A stretch of DNA of 12,777 nt from an uncultured Verrucomicrobiota bacterium (GTDB lineage: Bacteria; Verrucomicrobiota; Verrucomicrobiia; Palsa-1439). Within the stretch, counting starts at the first letter, position 1. Each line of letters starts with the position of its first letter. Shown one piece after another: positions 5,551 through 11,843 of this stretch. The notes beneath the pieces were generated by a model. The model was not told where the DNA came from. It did not search any database and saw nothing but the letters and a program-made list of their open reading frames with translations. A program made the position numbers and the translations under genes. The DNA lies in contig CAIKBP010000003.1 in NCBI GenBank assembly GCA_903825695.1, forward strand, positions 1-12,777, written 5' to 3'.

Positions 5551-6030
5551 ATGAGTCGGGCCACAGGACACCGTCGTTACGGGCACCTGCACCAGATTAC
5601 CGAGATCAACGTGCTGCCGTTGGTGGACTTGCTTTTGCAGTTGTTTATTGCGGTCATAATCTTTTTCCCGGTTGTCGAGTATGGCATGAACATCAACCTG
5701 CCGAAAGGTACCACCGACCCGATTAAACGAGAACAGACCCGCACGTTGTCGGTGGACAAAAGTGGACGAGTGTATCTTAACGACCTGCTGTTGACGCGGT
5801 CACAATTTCGGGCGCAACTCAGCGATCTGGCCAAGATCAATCCTCCTGTCACGATTCTGGTGAAAGCCGATGCGGCAAACAATTATGGCGCAGTCATGGA
5901 GGTGCTTCAGGAACTCCATGGGTTGAAAATAACGCGGGTCGCGTTGATCACGCAGGAAGACTTGCCGGGGCGGGTTGATTCGACAACGTTGCCCAAACCG
6001 TTGCCGAAGCATTTGGCAAAAGTACGATGA
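5551..6030 (+). CDS. exbD: ExbD/TolR proton-channel protein
   Basis: 159 residues. A single-pass inner-membrane protein with a periplasmic domain, partner of the upstream ExbB/TolQ. The N-terminal cytoplasmic part is followed by one membrane helix at about residues 22-42 (VLPLVDLLLQLFIAVIIFF) carrying the essential protonatable aspartate, D26. The periplasmic domain follows the family pattern: a small-strand region with INLPKG, SVDKSGRVYLNDLLLTRSQF, then VTILVKADAANNYGAVMEVLQELHGLKITRVALIT. The start lies 3 nt after the exbB stop, with a weak Shine-Dalgarno, and the stop overlaps tolA by 4 nt, so translation of the three is probably coupled. From its neighbours the role is most likely TolR. 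Confidence 0.93.
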   Translation: MSRATGHRRYGHLHQITEINVLPLVDLLLQLFIAVIIFFPVVEYGMNINLPKGTTDPIKREQTRTLSVDKSGRVYLNDLLLTRSQFRAQLSDLAKINPPVTILVKADAANNYGAVMEVLQELHGLKITRVALITQEDLPGRVDSTTLPKPLPKHLAKVR

Positions 6031-7013
6031 ACGGCGGAAACCCAAGTTTTCGACGCAACTTCATTGCTTGCGTGGTCGTGCATGGCGTGCTGATCGGTGC
6101 GCTTGTTCTTGGTGAAGCGTTCATCGCGCACGAACACGACGCCACGCCATCTGTAGTCGAACTCATCACACCCGCCGACATTCTCGGCGATTCGCCGAAA
6201 GGCGACGGTTACGGTCGCGGCGCGTACGCGCCGCCCCGCACTAGCGTGGAAACGTCCCAGGCTGAGTCGCTGCAACATGGCAGTGCCAATAGCGGCGTCG
6301 GCCCAAGTGAGAATGTTCTGACACCCGAAGAGCAACTCGCACCGAAGCAATCAGTCGTGAAGACGCAGGCTCCGAAGCCCGCGCCGGTTGAACCGGGTGA
6401 GGTCGCAGTTCCGAAGAAAGGCAAGTCGACCAAGAAAACGGTAACAGCCAGCACGAAACCGGCACAGCCATCGCCGACCACTCATGGAGCCACGGCAAAA
6501 CTTGCGAGCGTAAAATCAGGCACGAACGACAGAAATGGTGCGGGTAGCGCAGATGCAATTCGACAACGGCTGGTCAAAACCTTGCAGGCACAGGAAGGCG
6601 GGACGCCGTACGGCGACAACAAACCCGCAGGGGGCGGCACAGGCGTTAGCAAGTACGGTCATCTCGGCTCGCCTGACGGTGCGGAGAACGGCGTGGCGGG
6701 CGGCATCGGTAAAGGGTCGCCATTCTGGTGGTACTACCAGCATGTCCATGACCGATTGTATGAAAGCTGGAACCAACCAGGCGATGCATTGAACTGGGAC
6801 AAGCGAATCGTGACAACGCTCGATATCCGCGTGGCCCGTGACGGCCGCGTGATAGCTGTGATGCTGAAGAATCCATCCGGTAACACACTGATGGATGACT
6901 CAGCTATCGCCGCAGCCAATAGCGTGCCGCGGCTGTACCCGTTGCCCGAAGGATTGGGTAGTGAGTTCGCAGACATCTTGGTAAACTTCCGATTGGAGAA
7001 TTCACAGGGATGA
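6027..7013 (+). CDS. tolA: TolA/TonB-type energy transducer
   Basis: 328 residues. One N-terminal membrane helix (about residues 11-30, FIACVVVHGVLIGALVLGE) anchors it in the inner membrane. A long Pro/Lys/Ala/Thr-rich linker (about 60-180), suited to crossing the periplasm, comes next, then a Gly-rich hinge and a C-terminal TonB/TolA domain (about 229-328) with SGNTLMDDSAIAAANSVPRLYPLP and FADILVNFRLE. In TonB and TolA the helix carries an SxxxH motif that engages the ExbB/ExbD channel; here it reads C15-VVV-H19, with cysteine for serine. It overlaps exbD and tolB by ATGA at each end. The C-domain resembles TonB as much as TolA, but its place between exbD and tolB, with pal downstream, makes TolA the better call. 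Confidence 0.85.
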   Translation: MNGGNPSFRRNFIACVVVHGVLIGALVLGEAFIAHEHDATPSVVELITPADILGDSPKGDGYGRGAYAPPRTSVETSQAESLQHGSANSGVGPSENVLTPEEQLAPKQSVVKTQAPKPAPVEPGEVAVPKKGKSTKKTVTASTKPAQPSPTTHGATAKLASVKSGTNDRNGAGSADAIRQRLVKTLQAQEGGTPYGDNKPAGGGTGVSKYGHLGSPDGAENGVAGGIGKGSPFWWYYQHVHDRLYESWNQPGDALNWDKRIVTTLDIRVARDGRVIAVMLKNPSGNTLMDDSAIAAANSVPRLYPLPEGLGSEFADILVNFRLENSQG

Positions 7014-8236
7014 AAAAGAACAGGGTTGCGTTCGCGTCGGTTCTCTTCTGCTGCGCTACCGTGGTGTTTAGCGCAGCGCACGCACAAGTGGACGTGGTAA
7101 AAGGTGCGGGCAAACATGCGTTCGCGGTGGGCGGTTTTTCCGGCGACGCGGCGATAGCCGGGCAGGTGACTGATGTGCTGAAGAACGATTTGCGATTGTC
7201 GGGCTATTTCCAGTTGTCGCCCTCGGCGGGCGCGGAGTTTGTGCAATCGGGCAGCGTGCGCGGGGAGGGCGGCGGCGGTGTAGAGATCGAGTGCATCGTG
7301 ACCGAAGTGGCGACGAAGCGTTCGGTGCTCGCCAGTACCTATAAAGGTTTCGCGCAGGAATTGCGGCGCACCGTCCACAAACTCAGCGATGACATTGTTC
7401 AAACCATCACGAAGCAGCGCGGCATCGCGCAGACTAAGATTGCATTTGTGTGGGCGCGCAACGGCGCCAAGGAATTGGCCGTGATGGATTACGACGGCTA
7501 TAACGTGCAGCAATTGACCTACGACAAAAGCATCAGCGTGCGGCCGCGGTGGTCGCCGGACGGCCGAAAACTGGTTTACACCAGTTATAAAAGCAGCTTC
7601 CCTGATGTGGCCGAGGTGAATCTGTACACGGGTCAGCGGCGTCGGATCGCGAGTTTTCCGGGGTTGAATTCGGGTGCGGCGTTCTCACCCGATGGTCAGA
7701 CGCTTGCGCTGACATTGAGCAAGGACGGTAATCCCGAATTGTACACGATGAGTATTGGCAGTGGCAACCTACAGCGGCTGACATACACGCGCGGCGCAGA
7801 GTCTTCACCGACGTGGTCGCCCGATGGCCAGAGCATTGCGTACGTGAGTGATAATCTTGGCACACCGCAGGTGTATTCGATTGGCCGCGACGGTGGTGTA
7901 CCAACACGACTGACGGTCTCGCCGGCATATAACACGGAGCCGGATTGGTCACACCCGCCCGCCGGTTCGGAGATGAAGCCGATGCTAACGGTGACCTCAC
8001 GGGCGGGGAAGTTCCAAATTGGGATTTATGATGCGGATGCACGCACAGTCATCCCGGTCGTCGCAGATGGGGTGGACAACGAAGGGTCGTCATGGGCGTC
8101 AGACGGGCGGCATTTGGTTTTTACCAAGGCAGTGAATTGGCGGCCGCAATTGTATCTGCTTGACGTGATGACACGGGAGCAGATACAATTACCCGCCGTG
8201 GAAGGTGGTGCGTCCGAGCCTGCGTGGGGACCGTGA
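7010..8236 (+). CDS. tolB: TolB periplasmic beta-propeller protein
   Basis: 408 residues with a classic signal peptide (MKKNRVAFAS..., hydrophobic to residue ~22, cleavage likely after AHA, residue 25). It bridges TolA and the lipoprotein Pal in the periplasm. The N-terminal domain (about 30-140) includes DVLKNDLRLSGYF and the helix LRRTVHKLSDDIVQTIT. It is joined by IAFVWARNGAKELAVMDYDGYN to a propeller of WD40-like repeats, with WSPDG or FSPDG appearing at about residues 181-185, 224-228 and 267-271, and more degenerate blades after that (DWSHPP, WASDGRH, EPAWGP). Length is normal for the family (about 400-430). The start overlaps the tolA stop by 4 nt. In the classic arrangement pal follows, as it does here. 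Confidence 0.95.
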   Translation: MKKNRVAFASVLFCCATVVFSAAHAQVDVVKGAGKHAFAVGGFSGDAAIAGQVTDVLKNDLRLSGYFQLSPSAGAEFVQSGSVRGEGGGGVEIECIVTEVATKRSVLASTYKGFAQELRRTVHKLSDDIVQTITKQRGIAQTKIAFVWARNGAKELAVMDYDGYNVQQLTYDKSISVRPRWSPDGRKLVYTSYKSSFPDVAEVNLYTGQRRRIASFPGLNSGAAFSPDGQTLALTLSKDGNPELYTMSIGSGNLQRLTYTRGAESSPTWSPDGQSIAYVSDNLGTPQVYSIGRDGGVPTRLTVSPAYNTEPDWSHPPAGSEMKPMLTVTSRAGKFQIGIYDADARTVIPVVADGVDNEGSSWASDGRHLVFTKAVNWRPQLYLLDVMTREQIQLPAVEGGASEPAWGP

Positions 8237-8285
8237 GGTAGGAACACCGACAACAATTATGTTTTTTGTAGGGAGGATGGATCAG

Positions 8286-8822
8286 ATGAAAGTTTTACGT
8301 TTAACTCGAGCCACATTCGTGGCACTGACAACCGCAGCAGTGCTGATGGCCTGCCAGGGATGTAAATCGAAGCCCAAGCCGAAGTCCGATGCCGAGTTGG
8401 GTAATGTTTTGGGAATGCAGGGCGGCGACATCAATATGGGATCGGCTCGTCCACTCGGGGAACTCGACATGGCAAACCAACAACGCGGGATGTTCTCGCC
8501 GGTGTTTTTCGCCCTCGACAGCGCAAAGATCAGCGCGAGCGAGGCAGCCAAACTGCCTGCCGTAGCCCAGTACATGAAAGCGAATCCAAACAAGACGTTG
8601 GTGATCGAAGGGTATTGCGACGAGCGCGGCACGGCGGAGTACAACCGGGCGCTCGGCGAACGGCGTGCGCAGACGGCACGGGAGGCATTGGTGAAGTTGG
8701 ACGTGCCAGCGTCGCGAATCACAACGGTCAGTTTTGGCAAGGACAAGCCCATTGATTCCGGTCACGACGAAGCGGCTTGGGCAAAGAACCGCTGCTGCGA
8801 GTTTGTCATTGCCGGCCCGTAG
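8286..8822 (+). CDS. pal: Peptidoglycan-associated lipoprotein Pal
   Basis: 178 residues from ATG 8286; GGGAGG at 8271-8276 is 9 nt upstream, whereas the in-frame ATG at 8277 directly abuts it. The signal peptide has a lipobox LMAC (cysteine near residue 22), so the mature protein is lipid-anchored, presumably in the outer membrane. The C-terminal OmpA-like domain carries VIEGYCDERGTAEYNRALGERRA, including the Asp and Arg that bind the peptidoglycan peptide, and ends in KNRCCEFVI. Most relatives have NRR before xEF; here the second arginine is cysteine, and a further cysteine follows. With TolB and TolA it ties the outer membrane to the cell wall during constriction. Last gene of the operon; no ybgF/cpoB follows. 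Confidence 0.95.
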   Translation: MKVLRLTRATFVALTTAAVLMACQGCKSKPKPKSDAELGNVLGMQGGDINMGSARPLGELDMANQQRGMFSPVFFALDSAKISASEAAKLPAVAQYMKANPNKTLVIEGYCDERGTAEYNRALGERRAQTAREALVKLDVPASRITTVSFGKDKPIDSGHDEAAWAKNRCCEFVIAGP

Positions 8823-8837
8823 CGGCCACAAAACGCA

Positions 8838-8866
8838 TTGACAGGGTGTTAGAGTGGACGTAGAGT
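8838..8866 (+). promoter_or_regulatory. Promoter of tatAC
   Basis: TTGACA (8838-8843, perfect), 17-nt spacer, TAGAGT (8861-8866, 4 of 6). It lies in the 66-bp gap between pal and tatA, with predicted start near 8873, giving a very short leader before AGGA (8875-8878). Confidence 0.55.
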
Positions 8867-8888
8867 GCTTAGTTAGGATGGTGTGTAT

Positions 8889-9143
8889 ATGATGGTACCG
8901 ATGCTTGCAATGTTGAGCGATTGGCATGTTATTGTGCTTTTCCTCCTTGTTGTCCTTTTGTTTGGCGGCAAGAAGCTGCCTGAAGTGGCCCGGGGACTCG
9001 GCGAGGCAATGAAGGAGTTCAAGAAAGCCTCGCGCGACTTGCATGATGAACCGCAGCAAACTGCCGTCAAGCCCGCGCCGCCATCCCCTGCGCAACCGAC
9101 TGCCAGCGCGCCGCAGCACCCATCCGAGCCGAAGCAGGGCTAA
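8889..9143 (+). CDS. tatA: Twin-arginine translocase subunit TatA/TatB
   Basis: 84 residues from ATG 8889 (ATG 8892 and GTG 8883 are alternatives; AGGA at 8875-8878 gives a 10-nt gap to 8889). It builds the pore that exports folded proteins carrying an RR signal. One short N-terminal membrane helix (about residues 11-25, WHVIVLFLLVVLLF) is followed by the FGGKKLPEVARGLGEAMKEFKKA hinge and amphipathic helix, diagnostic of the Hcf106/TatA family, with the conserved FG pair. A Pro/Ala/Gln-rich tail follows. The size fits TatA better than TatB. With no separate tatB in the window, it may do both jobs, as in minimal TatAC systems. The tatC gene follows 11 nt later. Confidence 0.93.
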   Translation: MMVPMLAMLSDWHVIVLFLLVVLLFGGKKLPEVARGLGEAMKEFKKASRDLHDEPQQTAVKPAPPSPAQPTASAPQHPSEPKQG

Positions 9144-9154
9144 GGCTTTTCCCA

Positions 9155-9949
9155 GTGCGTCCGTGGCTTTCGAGAAAGAATCCGCCGGACGAGTCTCAGG
9201 CTGTTGTAGACGCCGGGTCTGATGTTGGCGAACTCAAAACGTTCTGGGAACACCTCGACGACCTGCGCCGTACGTTATTCAAGAGCATTATCGCGCTGGC
9301 CATCACGTTTCACGTTGCTTTGGCGTTTTCCAACCGGATTCTCAGAGTTCTAACCTGGCCGTTGCGGCGCGTGACGGACCACCCGGAGAACTTCCTGCTC
9401 AGCCTAAACGTCACCGACTCGTTTGTGCTCTCCATAAAGCTTGCGTTGTATGTCGGCTTGGTGGTGGCGGCGCCGGCGATTTTGTATTTTGTCGGCCAGT
9501 TCCTTCTGCCCGCGCTCACACCGAAGGAGAAGCGGATGCTCTGGCCGGGGTTCACTGCTGGCACCGCGTTGTTCATCGTCGGCGTCGTGAGCTGTTTCTT
9601 TCTGGTCGTTCCGCAAACGTTGCGGGCGTTCATCCACGCCAGCCACTGGTTGGGGATCGAGCCCAGGTGGACCATCGACAGCTATATTGGTTTCGTCACG
9701 CAATTTACGTTGATGACCGGCTTGACGTTCGAAATCCCGCTCGTGATTTTAATCCTTGTGCGGCTCGGTGTCCTCGGTTACGCGACCGTGCGACGCGGAC
9801 GGAAGATGTTTATCCTGGCAGCGTTTGTCATCACCGCATTTCTGGCACCCCCCGACCCGCTCTCGATGGTACTGATGGCACTGCCGCTGGTGCTACTATT
9901 TGAAATCACGATCTGGCTGTCGTGGTACGCTGAGCGCAAACGCCGGTAG
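9155..9949 (+). CDS. tatC: Twin-arginine translocase subunit TatC
   Basis: 264 residues from GTG 9155, with AAGG 9 nt upstream. It is the multi-spanning inner-membrane receptor for twin-arginine signal peptides. Signatures are FWEHLDDLRRTLFKS at the cytoplasmic N-terminus (about residues 30-44), SLNVTDSFVLSIKLALYVG, FLLPALTPKEKR after TM2 with the conserved glutamate used in signal recognition, YIGFVTQFTLMTGLTFEIPLV, and AFVITAFLAPPDPLSMVLMALP near the C-terminus. About six membrane helices, as expected. It follows tatA closely and ends 9 bp from the convergent DUF1844 gene; no terminator hairpin was seen in that gap. Confidence 0.95.
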   Translation: MRPWLSRKNPPDESQAVVDAGSDVGELKTFWEHLDDLRRTLFKSIIALAITFHVALAFSNRILRVLTWPLRRVTDHPENFLLSLNVTDSFVLSIKLALYVGLVVAAPAILYFVGQFLLPALTPKEKRMLWPGFTAGTALFIVGVVSCFFLVVPQTLRAFIHASHWLGIEPRWTIDSYIGFVTQFTLMTGLTFEIPLVILILVRLGVLGYATVRRGRKMFILAAFVITAFLAPPDPLSMVLMALPLVLLFEITIWLSWYAERKRR

Positions 9950-9958
9950 GAACGCCAC

Positions 9959-10366
9959 CTACTCGTACTTCTTGTGGAACTTCGCCTTCTCGTCGTCGGT
10001 CTGCGGCTTGGTGGGCTCCACGTCGGCCTTCGGTGTTCCGCTCGTGGTCTTTGATCCTTGGTCTTCCGTCTTCTCAGCAACCGGGGCTCTTGATTCCTCA
10101 ACGTACATCAGGCGCAGATCGGTCAATGAGGCGCGCAGCACCTTCACTTCGTCGGCGGTGAGGTTGTTTTGCGTCTTGCGCTCGAGCATTTCCAACATAT
10201 CGATGAACAAACGCGCTGCCGGCAGGTTCTTCTCCGCTTTGCCCGTGGCGGGGTTGGCAAGCTTGCCGAGCGTAATCATCGCCTGAGTGTTGAACAAACC
10301 TACCAGGTCGAGGAACCGCAACGTGTCCTCTGCCGAACCGATCTTGTTCTTTTGAACTTCCGCCAT
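9959..10366 (-). CDS. DUF1844 family protein
   Basis: 135 residues, ATG at 10366, with only a weak ribosome-binding site. The conserved helical core at residues ~15-85 has FLDLVGLFNTQAMITLGKL, NLPAARLFIDMLEMLERKTQNNLT and VLRASLTDLRLMYVE, the pattern of DUF1844 proteins. The family is widespread in Acidobacteria, Planctomycetes, Verrucomicrobia and delta-proteobacteria and has no established biochemical role that I know of. The last ~45 residues are a charged, low-complexity tail rich in Lys, Thr, Pro and Glu. No signal peptide; probably cytoplasmic. It is the last gene of a minus-strand group, 43 nt after the Minf_1886-type gene, and converges on tatC. Confidence 0.85.
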   Translation of the reverse strand: MAEVQKNKIGSAEDTLRFLDLVGLFNTQAMITLGKLANPATGKAEKNLPAARLFIDMLEMLERKTQNNLTADEVKVLRASLTDLRLMYVEESRAPVAEKTEDQGSKTTSGTPKADVEPTKPQTDDEKAKFHKKYE

Positions 10367-10409
10367 ATTGTTTTACCATGGATCTGATCGCCGCTGGATA
10401 TGCGACGAC

Positions 10410-10901
10410 TCAATTGACGCCGCCGCGCAATTTGGTGGCGTCGGCTGACCGTTGTCCTTCGCCAATGTGTTCGGTGCCGCCCCTCGGAGACGCGTCGGCG
10501 CGCCGCGCGCGACGTGGTCGTGGAGGCTGATACGGTTTGACGAATGCTTCGTCGAAATCATAGCCGCCCTTAAAGTCGTCGCGACTATCACGCTCGTGTT
10601 TGCCAAGAATGCTGCTGTCAACCATGTTGAAAACGATCTCGCCGAAATCCTCACACTGCTTAATGCCCCAATAAGACAGGACTGTTTTGGTCATCGGGCC
10701 AAACTGCAGTAGTGCACACCGGCGCAATCCTTCGAGTAGTTCTTGGCCCGTGACATGGCGTGGCAAGGCCTGGCCGCTTTTTTTCTGCAGTTTCACGGTA
10801 AAATCCAACGCCTCGCGTATGAACAAGTACGCGTCACGGTCGTAACGTGTGTCACGTTCCAGAATTTTCTTTACAGCTTCTTCGAACTTAATTTTTTGCA
10901 T
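10410..10901 (-). CDS. Minf_1886-type conserved protein of Verrucomicrobia/Planctomycetes
   Basis: 163 residues from ATG 10901, preceded by AGAGGA with a 7-nt gap; the frame is open further upstream, but that part has no start signal and overlaps the next gene. The core reads KIKFEEAVKKILERDTRYDRDAYLFIREALDF, HVTGQELLEGLRRCALLQFGPM, SYWGIKQCEDFGEIVFNMV and a segment around FKGGYDFDEAF. I know this as a lineage-restricted family of unknown function (Minf_1886, Verrucomicrobia-Planctomycetes). The C-terminal ~35 residues are Arg/Pro/Gly-rich and disordered. No membrane segment. Transcribed with the tiny membrane protein upstream (1-nt gap) and DUF1844 downstream. Confidence 0.85.
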   Translation of the reverse strand: MQKIKFEEAVKKILERDTRYDRDAYLFIREALDFTVKLQKKSGQALPRHVTGQELLEGLRRCALLQFGPMTKTVLSYWGIKQCEDFGEIVFNMVDSSILGKHERDSRDDFKGGYDFDEAFVKPYQPPRPRRARRADASPRGGTEHIGEGQRSADATKLRGGVN

Positions 10902-10902
10902 C

Positions 10903-11043
10903 CTACCGTCCTCTAGATCTGACGTCCGTAATGAGTGGGGCGCCAGCGGCGCGTTGTCGCCAAATCTTAACAACCGTGCCGAGCAACAGTGCACCCACCA
11001 ACACTGCAACAACCAACTGCTCTTGTTTCGTCAGCTTGAACAT
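10903..11043 (-). CDS. Tiny single-pass membrane protein
   Basis: 46 residues from ATG 11043 (an in-frame upstream ATG at 11097 would add 18 residues that do not look coding). The N-terminus FKLTKQEQ is followed by one hydrophobic helix, VVAVLVGALLLGTVVKIW (about residues 10-27), and a short basic tail. The TAG stop is 1 nt from the ATG of the next gene and the ribosome-binding site of that gene lies inside this frame, so the two are probably translated together. The layout recalls the membrane anchor of ComEA-like helix-hairpin-helix proteins, but no such domain follows. Function unknown. Confidence 0.6.
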   Translation of the reverse strand: MFKLTKQEQLVVAVLVGALLLGTVVKIWRQRAAGAPLITDVRSRGR

Positions 11044-11064
11044 CCGACTGTCACCACACAACGG

Positions 11065-11093
11065 AATATGACGCACCTTGCCCGAGCCGACAA
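11065..11093 (-). promoter_or_regulatory. Possible promoter of the Minf_1886/DUF1844 operon
   Basis: Minus-strand TTGTCG (11088-11093), 17-nt spacer, CATATT (11065-11070), each 4 of 6 to consensus, giving a start about 15 nt before the tiny membrane protein gene. Confidence 0.4.
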
Positions 11094-11189
11094 CCAATTT
11101 TTTTGCACAAGAACTGGTGGCAGGTTTCCGTCTTGCGTAGAATTCACGTGCCTTTTTAGCGGGGGTCGTGTAAATGGAACGGCTTCGTG

Positions 11190-11843
11190 ATGGCCGAGAC
11201 TGTCATTCGCCCTTATGAATTGCGCGATCGTGCCGCGGTACGCCGCATTTGCTGTGAGACCGCCGATGCGGGCAACCCAGTAGAAGGCTTTTTCCACGAC
11301 CGCGAACTGATTTCGGATCTCGTCACCAGGTATTACACAGATTTTGAACCGCAGCACTCTTTTGTTGCTGTGCGGGATGGGCGTGTGATCGGCTATCTCA
11401 ATGGCGGGTTGGATGCCTATCGGGCGTTGCGCGTGACGGTTTGGCGGATCATGCCCGCCGCTCTGATGCGAGGATTGGGGCGTGGCATGTTTTGCCGCCG
11501 TGAAACATGGCGGTTGCTTTGGTCGTGTTTGCGCACGTTGTGGGCAAGGGGATTGCGTTGGAGCAGTGCTTCAGGCACAGGTGCTGCTCCCCATTTACAT
11601 ATAAACCTGCTACCCGAAGCTCGTGGCGCGCAGATTGGCAGGCTGTTGATAGAGCGATTTGTCGAACGAGTCAGCGCATTGGGATGTAGAATGGTCGAGA
11701 TCTCTGTGCGCGGCGACAACACGGCGGCGTTGCGCTTCTTTAAGCAATTGGGGTTCGTCGAACTGGCGCGACGCAAGTTGATCCTGCCGACACCAGTGGG
11801 ATATCGAGTGACCTATGCAGTTACGTGCGCGAAACAATGGTGA
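11190..11843 (+). CDS. GNAT-family N-acetyltransferase
   Basis: 217 residues from ATG 11190 (GTG at 11187 is adjacent; no strong ribosome-binding site for either). It transfers an acetyl group from acetyl-CoA to an unidentified amine. The fold is visible: TVIRPYELRDRAAVRRICCETA at the N-terminus, SFVAVRDGRVIGYLNGGLD (strands 2-4), the acetyl-CoA motif A HLHINLLPEARGAQIGRLLIERFVE with the R-G-A-Q-I-G loop, and motif B region ISVRGDNTAALRFFKQLGFVE. An Arg/Trp-rich insert of about 55 residues separates strand 4 from motif A. The 3' end overlaps the deacetylase gene by 29 nt, so the two are co-expressed and may act on the same amino-sugar substrate, as acetylation and deacetylation partners; that last point is inference. 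Confidence 0.9.
   Translation: MAETVIRPYELRDRAAVRRICCETADAGNPVEGFFHDRELISDLVTRYYTDFEPQHSFVAVRDGRVIGYLNGGLDAYRALRVTVWRIMPAALMRGLGRGMFCRRETWRLLWSCLRTLWARGLRWSSASGTGAAPHLHINLLPEARGAQIGRLLIERFVERVSALGCRMVEISVRGDNTAALRFFKQLGFVELARRKLILPTPVGYRVTYAVTCAKQW

Noticed and set aside
6734..7513. Minus-strand 259-codon open frame
   Set aside because: Antisense to the 3' end of tolA and the 5' part of tolB, both clearly real; a by-product of GC-rich coding DNA.
8301..9119. Minus-strand 272-codon open frame
   Set aside because: Lies across pal and tatA on the opposite strand, spans their intergenic gap and promoter, and shows no domain.
10098..10379. Minus-strand 93-codon frame overlapping the DUF1844 gene
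   Set aside because: A frame-shifted shadow of the DUF1844 coding sequence; the DUF1844 core is intact in the other frame.
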